A stretch of DNA of 64,000 bases, taken from NCBI GenBank assembly GCA_032622095.1, contig CP136067.1:79696705-79760704 (forward strand), in the 5' to 3' direction. The notes under the pieces were generated by a model that worked only from the letters and a program-made list of their open reading frames with translations, had not been told where the DNA came from and did not search any database. Within the stretch, counting starts at the first letter, position 1, and every line of letters begins with the position of its first letter. Positions 48,301-63,300 of the stretch are shown one piece after another. The translations under genes were made by a program, and so were the position numbers. This DNA comes from Siphonodentalium dalli. Taxonomy: Eukaryota > Mollusca > Scaphopoda > Gadilida > Siphonodentaliidae.

Positions 48301-51300
48301 TGGCTGCCGGTGGCCATTTTAGAATTTACTCTTTGCATCAATAAATCCTTTGTCACACCATAATCACCACATCCCTGATCCGATCATTATGAAACCTTTA
48401 ATGAATGTTGATATTGACATGAACATCTAGTCTTACTTAGACATTTCAATTAGCACTTTTCCTATTCCTCCATTTACTGTCGACCATTAAATTATTCCCC
48501 TACCTAAGTTGAGCTACAGTGTCATTGACACTTTCATTTAGTTTCCGGATGATAACTTGATTTTGGATTGTTTATATGTTTTTTGTGGATTACTTATATC
48601 AAAATACAGCTCAAGTTCGAATTTCGGTTTAATCCGATAATTTTTGCGAGAGTTATGGCCCTTTTTTGTCCGCCGACCCGACATATAAAACCCCAAAAGT
48701 TGGTGTCCGGATGATAACCTTAGTAGAGTTAATCAGATTTCAACCAAATTTGGTATGTGTCTTTCTCCCAGCAAAACACAGGTCAAGTTCGAATTCGGGT
48801 TCTGCCCGCCAATTTTCACCGGAGTTATGTCCCTTTTTGACTTAGAATTTTTGCCAATTTGAGGTTTCCAGATGATAACTTTAGTAAATGTGTACTGAAT
48901 GAAATTAAATTTGGTATGTAGGTTTACTAGCACTAAAGACAGGTTTTTATGCGCAAACAACGGTCGTATCAAGCCGACACTTAGAGGCGGACATGAGGTC
49001 TACCGACCTTTTATTTTACTTAGAATCTTGTAATTTTCTGGTTTCTGGATGATAACTTCAGTTTGTGTGATCATATCTGAACCAAATTTGGTATGTGAGT
49101 TTATCAGCCCTATGTACAGGTCAAGTTCGAATATGGGTATGCTCCGCCCATTTTTGCGAGAGATGTGGCCCTTTTTCGACTTGTTTTACTTAGAAAATTT
49201 CTCAAGTTTAGATCCTTCAATTGCAAATACCGTTTTTATGTGGATCAGTCATATCACGATACAGGTCAAGTTTGAATTTGAGATTGAACCGATGATTTTC
49301 TCAGAGTTATTGGCTTTTCGACTTAGAAAATTCAATTTTTCTTGTAATTTTCTTCATTTTGTGCCAATTTGAGGTTATATTTTGACTTTAAGAGTTTTTT
49401 TAAGATTTGGTTATTTGTATGCATGTCAGTAATGAGACAATGCACAAGTGTTTTATCCATATAGTATACTTCTACAAAGCCTCCGCTGCAAATGAAGCCA
49501 CCGGTTAGGGGGACACTGTGGCCGAGCGGCCTTTTATCTTTGTTCAACTTGTCTGTAAGACAGGGTGTAGGTTTTGTTTTGTAGTGAGTGAGAATAACTA
49601 GGTAAAAATGTGGGCTGGAGACATTTTCTCTGGGTTTTCGCAAAGTGAAATTAGGACTTTTCATGAGGAAATTCGGATCACGTTTTTTTGGTTACAATCG
49701 AGTTTTGTACGGCTGACTATAATATGGTTAATGCAATATATGCCTTCATAATTTGGCAATTAAATGCATTAAAAGTTGGTATCCATATTATTCTGTTAAC
49801 ATGATTGTCACTAGTTTTATAGGAATGTTTGCTGGACTGTTAATATTTGGGACATTTAAGGACATCTACCGTTCCGGTCGGTGTATAAGTCGCATCTTTT
49901 TAACCCAATTTGCCCTATTAAAATCCTCCTGCGACTTATAGATCGGTAAGTCAATGAGGGGCATATTTTCAGCCGAATTTTGAGGAATCAACTGCGATCA
50001 CAGGTAAATAACGGGACAAAATGCCGACGCAAACTAACTGCAACGCGATAAAATAATACAATTCGGTATACAAAAAAATAAATAAATACCCCATCCTCAT
50101 ATGTACTTTGTCTTTATTTTATTCCCTGTCCGACATTTAAAACATATATCGTATTATATGTATTAATATCTAAGAATTCAACCGCAAACATCAGCAAATT
50201 CAAAACAGTGGGCGTCCTTGACCTGACTGTGTAACATGTGCATGAGTGACCCACATTCAATGACTGCGTTATGATCTCTTTGATGTCTGCAAACTTCTAG
50301 CAGATGACATCACATCGGAATGTTTATTTAAACCCCTGGAATGAGCATAATAAAAGCCCTAAAGACTCTAAATGCATGTCTGGTCAGCGTGTTCTCATAT
50401 TTTAATGAGGCTTATGTGCGAAGCCGCGAACGCCTGTTTATATTACATAAACATTATTTTATGCTGTACCGTGTACTCATAACATTTAATCCCCACGTTG
50501 AGTAGTTGACACTTAATACTGAAGAGTGCATTGCATCACTATTAGCCCAAAGTGTTTTCATTCATGCTTCACGACAATTAGGCGACAACTAAATTAACGA
50601 GGCCATTATCCTAAAACAACAGTAAGCCGAGTCTCAGTTTTATATTCCTATAAATGATTCAAAATTTTGTGTCTTTCCTCATACCTTAAAACTATTCAAA
50701 CGACATCGTGCTTCATTATACCTATCAGTTTTCTTCGAATTCAAAATGGATAAACGTGGCATCAAAAGGAAACGTCTAAGTTACGAAAGTTCATACAAGT
50801 TGAAAGTGATAAAATTCGCAAATGAACATGGTAATCGGCCCGCAGAACGAGAGTTTGGTGTTAGCGAGAAAATAATCAGGGACTGGCGCAAAAAGAAAGA
50901 TATGATTTTTGTCATGCGTAGAGGCAAACGAGCAAATCGTGGCAAAGCTGCACCCAGAGTTAGTCCAAACATCATTCAAGTCAAAATAATAAGGTTTATA
51001 ATCCATGTTCCCACACACTCCTAATAAAAATGAATCAATGTTATCTCCCCTGCTTGGGAATTCCCCCAAATCACATCGGGAATACCGGAAGCATTGGTGG
51101 AATGTTCGTTCATTTTTACGTCTGTGATAAATTCTATTTAAAAAAAATGCTTCCTCTGCTCTAAATAACTCTAAATCCAGGTCAATGTGTCATTTTGATG
51201 TTCCCTTACAAGCCACTGAAATAGGTGCGACGTATACAACAGAAAGAGCCAAAAGGCAACATTTTAAGCTTCAAAATTCAATGCGACTTATCCAACGATG

Positions 51301-54300
51301 CGATTTATCCTCCGGCCGGTACGGTATATATATATAAATGACACGTGATCTAATTATACCCCCACTCTCGATTAGAATGGGGAGTATAATGGATTGACTT
51401 GTCCATCTGTCAATCCACCCATCTGTCCATCTGATGAAATTTTCTATGGTGGTTTGTCATCATGACTGCTTTCAAAAGAGGGGCAAACATCTTTGTTTGC
51501 ATTTTCTGTTCTAGAGTTAACATTCTTTGTTTATCTGGAAATATGGGTTTTTTGTCCATCCATGCAGATATCTCAGATCTGAATGAAATTTAATATGTTT
51601 TTTTTTTTGGCTGCGTTACAGCCCTTTGTTTGTCAAATTTTCAAGATTTTTGTCCATCAGGCTCTTTTGCTGATGTACTTTAACAATTATTAGAATGACT
51701 GATCTTACGGAGGAGAGAATTGCAGAGGTCCCTCTCAGCTGATGGCATGGCAATTCCCACGTTTGAATGTGCATGCAAGATGACGCCACATCACAGGAGT
51801 AGCCCATGCTCCATAATAGAACAGATAACCTGTTTTATAATATTGTTATATCTTATTCATAAATATAATGTTTTGTGATAGGAATTTATTGCAACCTATG
51901 TAAAACTTTGCATCTGAAAAACTGCAAAGCATAATTCAGTCCCTATGCAACCCTGGTTGACCACTGCCACTATGTATACATAATGTAATTAAATCTAATA
52001 TTTTTCATTGATTGATCCAAAACTTCACATTGGGGTGGGGGGGGGGGGGGCAGTGGGCAGCCATTTGAGTGAGGTCCAGATGGGAGGTAAACAAAACTAG
52101 GCCATCAGCTGCCATTTTATTGAACTTTCCAAATTCTTAATCATCTCACTAACTGCAATGCACAACATTTCCCAAATTATCCCCTCTAAAAGTTGAGCTG
52201 CAGTGGTATTGACACTTTCATTTGTTGTCCCCCGAAAAATATATTTTTGGGGGACTATTGTAATCGGCTCCGTCCGTGCGTCTGTGCGTCCCGTCCATCC
52301 GTCCGGAGTTATAACTCCAGTAATGATCATCCGATTTGATTGAAACTTGGTATGTAGGTGTCTCAACCAAGAACACATGTGCTCTGCAATTCTGGGTTTG
52401 ATCCGATGTTCTTTTATGGAGTTATTTCCCTTTTTTTCAACTTTGTTTTTTACTTAGAACATTTCTCACTTTTTCGGTTTCCGGATGATATCTCAAGTTT
52501 GGATCCTTTAATTGCAAATACTGTTTTGATGTGGATCAGTCATATCAAGATACAGGTTGAGTTTGAATTTGAGTTTGATCCGATGATTTTTCCTAGAGTT
52601 ATGGTTTCAACTTAGAAAATTCAATTTCTTTTTTCTTTGGTTTCCAGATGATAACTCAAGTTTGGACTGTTCAATTGAAATTTCTGTTTTTTTGTGGGTC
52701 GTTCATATCAAAATACAGGTCAAGTTCGAATTTGAGTTTGATCCAATGATTTTTCCCAGAGTTATGGGCCTTTCGACTTTGAAAAACATTTTTTTTAATT
52801 TTCTGTATGAAGGTACCTTCATGGTGTAATCAACTCCTCCTACAGTTTTGATCATAGATATTTGAAACTTCAGAGTATTGTTACCCACATATAGGAGATG
52901 TGCAACATGTATATAGATGACGGAAAACTTATTTTTTACGGAATTAATAACCGTTTCGAATTAGAACATTTCCTTATATTTTTTTATTTCTTTAACAAAG
53001 CGGCATTGACTTGCCACGTTGTCGGGGGACACTGTGGTCGGCCGACCTTTTATTCAAACTTGACATGTGATTTGTCATAGGTATGAGCTATATGCAACCA
53101 GTGGCCAGCCCCATATAGGCCACATTGCCTTTGCTTCCATTTTATATTTACATATGTATTGCTAAGTTCCAAATATATTCTGACATAAACTGGTATCTAT
53201 TGATTTTATAACTATTTTGTGGGGTACTAGTAGTTTGTACATTTGTTTTATTTAGCATCATTAGTTGATATTTAATAGCCACACATCTAACCTTTATATA
53301 CCCACCTGTAAATTTGACTTACAGTAAAAGAAAGTGAAAAGGCAGAGAAAGCAGATGGTGAAGGAAATGAAGAGGAATCTATTGATGGAAAACCACTTCC
53401 AGAGACGGCACCTGAAACCAAAGATGTTCCTCAAACCAAAGAAGTTCCCACCCCACCAGAGGAAGTTAAAGAACCTGTCAGCAAACCACCAAGAGACAGT
53501 ATAGACACAGAAGTTGCCTCATTTTTAGCTGTGAGTTTCCTATTTTATCATGAAACATTTTAAGAAGACTGTTATAATCAGCATGTTCATGAGTCATATG
53601 CGTGTATCCGTCTGGGCTGTCTGGATCATAATTTCAAGAATATTACTCAGAATTCCATGGGATTTGGTATACTGTAGTTGACATCTGAGAACATCAGATA
53701 AAGTTGGTATTTTGTTATTGTATGATTTTGTAGTATAACAGGTTGAATAAATGAGTTTTCCAGAGGAATTAGCAGAAGCAATGCTTTATAATTAAAATCT
53801 AATTATGACGGCTCTTGTAATAACACACCTGATTGGAGGTGTAAAGGAATGGGGTGGGCTTATCTTTGAGGACCACCCTATGTTTGTTGTGAGAGCAAAA
53901 ACTAAGACTTGGCTTTGTGTGGGACTACTGATGGCTGTAAACAAAATATGACTTCTTTTTTGTTGCAATATATATAAAGTCTGAATATCAGGCCTAAAAA
54001 ATTATCCATTTTTTTTGCTAACCCGCCCGACTAATTGTCAGAATACCCGACCCTAATTTTTCCCTGACCGACAATATTTGTTTTCCAAACTTGACTGTTT
54101 CACGCTTTGTTTTGCATCTTCCTGTTACTTAAAAAACAATTTTAAACACAAGACCATTGTGAGAACTCTATTTTACATTAAACCAGTATTATTGTGTACA
54201 TACACACCAAGCCTCCCGAGCCGTAAATTAACTGTGCATATATTCGGATTACCCGAGGACAGAGTAGGCCTATCCCTCTCTGTGTGTACGCTGAGATGTA

Positions 54301-57300
54301 AATCGGAAGTTCATCGGATAAACTGAACAAGAAATTGCTACATGATTTGTTTAATTTAAGACCCAATTTGGCTGTCTTTCAATTCATTTATTGTTCAGTC
54401 AGCTGAACGTGAGTACACTCGAGTATGTTTGCTTTTAATTCCCGAGAGGAAGACTTTTCAGAAAGTATATTTATCTTCCAATGAGATAAGGCATAACAGA
54501 TCCAACATTTTTATTGCTGACTAATATGCACTGCTACCATGTTGTAATGGGGTGGGCTTATCTTTGAGGACCACCCTATGTTTGTTTTGAGAGCAAAAAC
54601 TAAGACTTGGCTTTGTGTGGGACTACTGATGGCTGTAAACAAAATATGACTTCTTTTTTTTGCAATATATATAAAGTCTGAATATCTCTGGTGACAAGGC
54701 ACTGGTGACTTTGCGAATAGGCCATTAATAGTTCTATATTATTCTATGTGTTCAGTGCACCCCATCCTCCCCCATGGAAACGTAAACCTTGACTATTTTT
54801 AGTTACCACTGTGAACTTTGCATGAACTGTTTAACTAATTAGTTCCTGTCATGTGACATGCAGTCGACACAGATAATCCACAAGCATAAGCAGTTATTTA
54901 TTAATGAGTTATTATAACTAACAGTGCAGCTGAGCATATTTTTACACAAGGTTCCAAGCTTTGTTTATTTTTATACCAATACTGGGAATAGTAGCATATT
55001 TTTATGCTTTTGGTTAAATTATCCAACCTATTAAAGGGGGATGTCAAGTTGGAAATTTCAAATAGTTGGGAAGCTTGAGGTACCAGTTGAAAAGTTGCAA
55101 CCCGAAGGGTATGTGTGCAAGTGGAGTTTCGTGAACCTGGTGTAATGTCTGGTTTGTGGGGCTGAAATGCCACTGTCACCCCTTTCATTCAGTTGGGTAT
55201 CCAGCTTTTTTTTTATTTTCTGTTGGGCACCCAGCTTTTATCAAATTTACATTTGGGTACCCAACTTTATGAAATCAGTCTGCATGGACCTATGTTCCAT
55301 GCCTACAATTCTTCTCTGCTATGATTTTCAAGCATTGTGATGAATATATATCATATATAAACAAGTATTCACAAATTTAACAGGTTCATTTCGAAAACAA
55401 CTGACAGCATTCACTAATTAGTTCACATTCTGTGTGAGATTTCATAAGCTGGGTACCCAAATGTAATTTTTGTAAAAGCTGGGTACCATGCAACTAAACA
55501 TTTTTTAAAAGCTGGGTACCCAACTGAACAAAAGGGGGTGACAGTGACCATTTCAGCATTAGTGGGGGGTTGGAAATTTCAAAGTGGACACCCTTCCAAC
55601 TGAGACCATCTAGTGGGCATGCTACATTTAATTAAAAGGGTAACACACAGCCTATAAAAAATGGAATATACAATTAGTTCAGTGGCATAATGTGTACATG
55701 TAGATTGTGCCCCATACCCCTTTCTTATCCTGAATACCAATTTATAATACAGAGGGGTGAATCGCGCATACCATTTAAGAAAAATGGAATAAAAACAGAT
55801 TTACTGGTAAACTATAGATGCTAGTTTTAACACCTTTTCTTTAGTATAGTGTCGACAACATTGAACAAATCAAGAAGATTCAGTTTGAATTTTATAAAAT
55901 TTTGACAACTGGCTGAGAAATTATAAAAACTGAACAATATGGTGCCATAAAGCTCATACTAACCAGTCTGTATATACATTTTATACACTCAACAGTCATA
56001 CTGACATATTATGTGCGTCTGAAGTTTTCTGAGACTGCATACTATTAAAGCTAACTTTTTGTAAAATCCTGAATAGCGGTTAATTTGGGTGTTTGAATTT
56101 TGAGTATCTGCTAGCAGGAGATATAGCCTGTGCACTGCTTACCATGGTACCGGTACCTGAATCCTGCAAGCCAGAAAGGAGTGGGGGAGTAAGGTAGGTA
56201 ACAAAAAAAACACATGATCAAAAAGTATTGCCAGGAAATATGTGAAATAAATTCATAATCAGCTCTAAATTGTGGGGGCACCAGACGAGGGGGTGTGAAT
56301 TTTTTTTTTACCTACCTACCTTACTCTGGAGGGGTCCTGTTAGCAGAAACATGGATAATTTTAATTGATTTAACCCTTTCATGATGGGAGCTGCACTTGT
56401 GCGTCATTACAGATCCTATGCCAGTGCATTCTCTTATACATGCAAGTCTTCCATAGAGAGCCTTTCATATATAAAAGAATGCACTGGCTTAGAAGGTCTA
56501 TGGTAAATATTGTTAGGCCAATGTATTCTCTTATATATGCCAGGCTCCCGATGGGAGACTTGCAGATATCAGAGAATGCATTGCCACAGTGTTTTAAAAA
56601 AAAATCCGTAAGCTCCAGTCATGGAAGGGTTAATATTTAATTATTTATTAGTGCAATATCTTAGGCCAAAAAAAAAAAGTGTTTTGGTTCTCGGGCAATT
56701 TTTTTCTTCAAATCAATGAGGGAGGGAGGGTTTTATTTTTATTTTTTATTTTTTTCTGCGCATAGTAAGCATGGACAAAGATACCTTCCTCTGTCTAGTA
56801 ATAACCAGAAAGGTAGAGGGAACTGTTATGCATATAAACTCATTTAGTCTTATATAAAAATGACATTGTACTACCAGTGTCTGACTGGGATTACCTAACA
56901 ATATATAATGCCCCTGACATTAACTACTGTTATTGTTGTCTAAAAACTGATACCTCCCCATTCTAATATGTGATCCTGAATTTAGTCCTGTGCCTTTCAA
57001 TTGTATAAAGTTACAATTAGTGTAAGTTGTTCACAATGAAGAGCATGAGGATCAGCTAATCATTTTCTTAATTGTAATGTAGTCATCTACTTCATGTTGT
57101 AAGCCTGCAAGTCACTTTTTAACACATTACATGTTAGAGCTAATATTCAACACATATCTGCTATGGACATGTTGACAAGTTTTTTTGTCATAACATCAGG
57201 CATTGCAATAAAAAGGCCTAATGCGGCCCTTTTTATTCAATGCGGCGGGGCCTGAGAACCAAAACTTTTTTTTTTTGGCCTTAATATTTATTTTTTTTCA

Positions 57301-60300
57301 ACAGGAAATACAAGCAATATCAGAGCCGACTGGTAGCGATGACAGAGTAACCCCACCCATTGGTGGTGATGTCACCCCTCCCATGGATACATCGGAAAAA
57401 ACAAAGGAGATATCGTCATACAAACAGTTTGTTAAAGGAACACCTCAGGTTACAGAGAAGACAAATAATCCTGAAACTGAAAAGAAGGCAGAAGAAGAGA
57501 AAGAAATGGTGTTAAAAGGTACAATTAGTTTAGGTCTGGTAGAAATGCTAGACAACAATTAGTCCAGTGATAGCATAGTAAATGACAAGTAATACATTAT
57601 TTTAATATTATTTTATTTCGAACATTTGGATCACCAGACATTCAGGGGAGTACACAAACATGAATCCAGTTAATTCTGGGTACGAAAACTCATCAGGAAG
57701 ATGTGATTACACAGAAAATTGGTTGAGATATGGCTAAACCTCTGGTCCACACTCACATTATGTGAGAGATAAAGAAATTTTACTACTGCAAATTTTTTGG
57801 AAATTAAATGCGAAAATCAGACTCAACCTTTTTGAAAACTGGGAAAGCTCCTCGCCAAGCAAACTGGACAAAACTGAATACCATTTAGCAGAAAGTATAA
57901 TATAGGAGATATATATATATATTTAAAGATATGTGGCACGGGCTCAGTAGAATAATTCACTTTCTTTCATTATCCTTCAAGTTGGTGGACATTCAATGTA
58001 TGTCATCACTGCATGCTTGCCTTGAAAGGCTATGCTGAGGAGTCCTTTAAGCATACTGATTCTGATATATATAATTTAAGAAATAGCTATTAAATAAATA
58101 AACAAAGGTTACACAAACATATTTCTTGTCAAAAAGGTTGTAAGTGTGATTTAAATAAGTGACCTACACTCAGAAAATTCAATTCACACACTTTCATGCC
58201 ACTTTCTTCATTACGAACCCGATTCGCTCACTTTGCTTAATGAATGCAGACAGTATTTGCTGCATTACTTGCAGTTATGGGTCCTGTTCTATCAAAATAA
58301 CCCGAATAGATGTCCTTGTTTCTCTTTGATTCTCTCAGAAATAGTGTAACTGTATGCAGCCAATCAGATTGCGAGAAAGTCTCGTGATATAATATATAAA
58401 CATAATACTTGCTTAAAATATTGAAATAACTGGCCTTTAATTAAGGTCATTGACAAGATGGAACCTCTCAACAAAAATCACATGGTAGCTCATTGAGCTC
58501 ATTTCATGCCTCGCATTGTGATATTAGCTAATTGGGTCTCAGATTTGCTCAAATGGGAGTGACCAGTCATAAAAGTTTGACCTATGCGACTTCACTCTTT
58601 CAGTAAAACTTTAATCTGAAATTTGAAAGTGTTCCATACATAAAAATGTCAGACCAACTTACATGGAACGGAACAAAATCCAATATACAATACTTGTTTT
58701 TACACACAACCGAGTCAACTGGCAGATAAATAGAGCATTTAGCACCCATTTCCAATGTGTTAATCTCGTTTCTCGTTGCATCTACACAATATGAAAGCAA
58801 GTAGGCTATGCGTGTGATGTCACATGACATGATTTGGACCAACCAAAATCCTGCATTCATGTTCCATAGCACCACGAATGCATATGTGAGTGTAAATATA
58901 TAAAATAAATAGTTTACACCTATATTTCTGTAAACATATAAATTAGTACACTTTTTACATTTGTTTTCAGAGCCTCAATCTGTTTGGGAGCGGTGTTTGG
59001 ATGAAGGCTCAACCTATCATTACTACTGGCACACATTGACAAATAAAGTTACATGGGAAATTCCAGCAGAATACACCCAATACCTGCTTCTTGTCAGAGA
59101 GTTCGAAGAAAAAGTGGAACGATACAAAAAGGAAGGAAAGAAGTACCATGTAATTAAAGAAGGCGAAGACAAATCTGAGGGGTGAGAAATTTAGACAACA
59201 GTCTCTAAATGCAGTAATGCTCTAAGTAATCGACTTCTTAACCACAGCAGAATTATGGGCAACTTTTCAGGATTTAGTCAGAAATATGGCTTGTTGCCAT
59301 TCATCGGAAAGCTCTCCCCAAGAGCTTTCCGATGAATGGCAACAAGCCATATTTCCAACTAAATCCTGAAAAGTTACCCATAATTCTGCTGTGGTTAAGA
59401 AGTCTACACAGTAATTTCGGTCCTCCGCTTTCTTCAGCATGTATCACACTGCCCAACCGATTCGATTATCAATGCAAACAGAGGCCTATCAGTGTCCTGT
59501 CAAAGTCTATTATCATGGGTTGGCATTAGTCCATGCATACACGTGTCTGTGCATACATCATCAACAATTTCCTCAGCACACCCTACAGTCCACATCTCTC
59601 ATCCGATCATCACCAATCTTCAAGGTGACCTCTAGATGGGACTAACAATTTATTCAGTAATTTGTTAAAAAAAACATGGCTGCCAGCAGCCATCTTGGAA
59701 TTCACATTTGATGAAAAACTTGCCTCCAGCAGCCATTTTCAACTGTTATATACCTGTATTTTTGATTTGCATATGTTGGCGTTATATTCTGCTGGCACGA
59801 TTTGTACAATTTATGCCCAAGAATTACTTAAAATGGACTAGAAATATAGAATGCCGATATCATAATGGCAAAATTTGACCTACCCCCTGGACTTGGTGCA
59901 ACCTATTTTTCTGCCTTAGACATGTGTCACATTGCCCCCAGTCGAACTGGACATCGCCAGGTTAAGACCTGGAAAATATCTCCTAGTAACTGGTTGTATA
60001 AACCTTGACATCATGATTTTATTTCAACAATATTTGGTCGATTCCTCACAGGCCTCAGCTCACAAGGCGACTCAGGCGAGATTTTCGCCTTACTGTCGCT
60101 GACTTCGCCCTATCGTCGCTCTAAGGCGAAATCGAAGTCGCCTTCAATTTTAATTTTTTTTTTTTTTTTTTTTTCTTTCTTTTTTTTTCTAGTTTTTTTC
60201 CCAGACATGTCCGTATATAGATGAATTGTGGCGGCCATCCCAAAAAGAAATGGACGATGCAGAGACAAAGTCCCAAGTGTTTAAAATAAAATATGACCTA

Positions 60301-63300
60301 TTATTTTGTGTTGTTATTCAGTCGCCGTTGTTCCCTTTGCGGCAATGAATGTTAATCACGAATGTTTTGACACGCTGAAAACACGATGAGATGTTAGCAA
60401 CTTAGCATCTGTGTTGTTATTGACCATCGTGAGTGTCACAAATAATGTTTTAATTAACTTAAAAGACCGCTGTCCCGCATTTCAGATATAAAACAAATAC
60501 GACATTATTAGAGTATGTACCAGGCGCTTCGGAAGTTCGTTTCGGTAACGCGTTGCACTTTTTGAAGAGACCGCGTCACACTTTTTGACGGAAGAGACCG
60601 CTTCCGTAAATAAATAAATGTCAAGTTTATTGCTTTAATCGGATTATACCAGTGATGTTGGCATTAATTAAGGGAGGCCATTAATTAATAAAAGCTTTAG
60701 CAATAAAACTAAAAGCTTTTGCAACTCCTTTGTTAGTTAATCCTTATTGTTTATTTTAGCGGACACCCACATTACAGCCGTGACCAAATTAAACTTTCAA
60801 AGTTACAACTTACAATTTACATGCATCATGATTCAGACTGTACAATCTGACAATAGTCAATACTACAAACGTATCTTCCAGGCTGCAGTCTAGGAAATAA
60901 TACTTCTTCCATTTAGTTAAAAAATTAACTACTACTGTAACTTGATAATTGTCTTGCTTAACTCTTTCGATGCCAAGCTCGCATAAATGCGAGTTACCCA
61001 GTCGCTGCCAAATACGCATTTATGCGAGTTCGGGGGTGCACCTGGTTTACGGTCGTAATTATATTGTTTTGTTGCATTACAACGGGGGTTCATTTATTTT
61101 ATGTAGAGTGCTGGTGTGCGCTGACAATTTAGAAGAAAGGTCAGTCAAGGTCATGCTACTCCTGAAGTTCTATGAGTACAGTCCGAGCCAGAATATACCA
61201 TTGACAAATTAACTTTTGGTGCATGGGATGCGATATATGAGTGGAAAATAAACATCATAATTGACTTGGCGGCCTCCTTTCTGCTGATCAGTCTAGCGTC
61301 CAAAAATTCTGTCGGAATGAGGTCGGTGAAAAATACGGAATAGTAGCCTGAATATGATTAACTGGTGAAGCATTAATTAATGGGATAGAACAATAGAACA
61401 AAAAACTAACATTTAATCATATATGAATTGAAAAAAATTACCGAAAAACATAAATTAAAGCAAATCCAAGATGGCTGCCAATGGCACGTGACCCAAAGGC
61501 TTTGACCTTGAATGGGTCTCCACGTCGGGGCAGGTGATAGGTCATTGTCATATATACCCACATGTGAAGTTTCAACTAAATACACCGATAATTACCCGAT
61601 AGTCATTGCATTACCCACATAGGCCTATACATAAAATACTTGTATTTACACCCAGAATGCTTGGCACTGGGGAGTATGTCCGTGTGGCGGGGGTGGCAGC
61701 GAAAGAGTTAAATGATAGCTACACAAAACATTTCCAAAAAATTTAAATGTAAAATAACAATTAATTAGGCTAATTTCAGATAAAGTCAAATTTTTTTAGT
61801 TTTATTTCTTATTTTATGTTTTTAAATTTTTTATTGATGTTATAAAATAAAGCGATAGTTGAAAATTGTCCGTAGTCTCCACTTCTCCCTGAAGTCTCCC
61901 TAAATTTCCTGAAGTCTCCCTAAATTTCCTGGAGGGAGACTTGAAGTCTCCCTGTTCTGAACCCCTAGGCTGAGGCCTGATTCCTCAAAATGGACACAAC
62001 ACTGATAGGCCTATGTTCGATACTGATAGGCATCTGTTCGCACTGATATGATTGGCCGCAAATTGTTTGGGCAGTGTGTATATTGCTTTATGTATGAGTC
62101 TTAAAACTGGTCCACAAGTTAAAACAATATAGGATACTTATTGATAAAGGCCAAAAGAAAAAAAACTACTGAAAATGAGCTTTGTTCTTTTTTATAATGT
62201 ATTAAAATTCTTAACTCCAAATGTAATGGATGTTTTTTTTAAATTACCCTGTTACATTTGTAACCTTCTTGTAATTTGAGAACCTTTAGAACTTGCAATT
62301 TAAGCTTGTCCTACTTTTTTTATCATTAAGAGGTTAGACAATGTATTTGTCTTTGCCAACCAGTTGAAGTAGATACTGGTACAGACAGAGTTACAAAGGC
62401 TGAAGTTCTAAAGCTGCAACTGCACCTCAACTGCAATGCTTATTTATTAGATATTAGATATACAGTGCCATGGATATGTGGGGCCAAATGTATTCCCAAC
62501 AAATTGATATTGGATAAACAATGTGTTAATAAGGAGCATAATTTTAGGGTTATTTGCCAGGGTGAACATCAGATATGTTAGTGGTGTTTAAATGGTCTGA
62601 TATCTTGACAAAATATTTTCAGCAATTTATGTGGTGTGATATTTTGTTAATAATTAATTTCCAGAAAAAAAGAAAAGAAAAAGAAAGATTCCAGTCAAAA
62701 GAAAGAAAAAGTGTCAAAACCACAGCCCCCATCTGGTCCACCAACACCAAAGATTGAAAAAGCTGAAAAGAAGGTGGAGACCCCCCCTGAAGTTAATGGC
62801 CACGAAGAATTAGAGAACCCCAAAGAAGATAGCCCTTCGGATAAACACAGATCTCATCGCGATAGAGATCGTCACAAGAAGAAAAAGAAAAAACATCGAC
62901 GTGATGAGAAATATGACTCGGAAGGCAGTTCACACAGTCATCGGCACTCGAGAAGACGAGAGAAACATCGCAGCAGGCACGACCGTAGTAAGGAACGGAG
63001 TGGAAGCCAAGAACACAAGAGCCCTGATAAGAAGTCTGAAGGTGAAGGCGAGGTCGATATTGATGTTGATGATATAGATATGGCATTAGAGATGGCCCTT
63101 GAAGAAAAACTTGATAAAAAAGTATGTATTTCACACTGAATTGTAAATCTTCAGATAGAAGATAATTTCTAGTCTCAAATTTGATTGCACAGCACTTCAG
63201 ACCTTGTTATTTTATATGAAATGCTAATTTCTATGTCCTCAATAACCATTCCGAGGCATAAAGTTTGCATAAAAGTACTTCACCTGTGTGCAGCCTCATT

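Noticed and set aside
62793-63134. 113-aa - strand ORF
   Set aside because: Antisense shadow of the FNBP4 basic exon, which has proper splice sites and phase.
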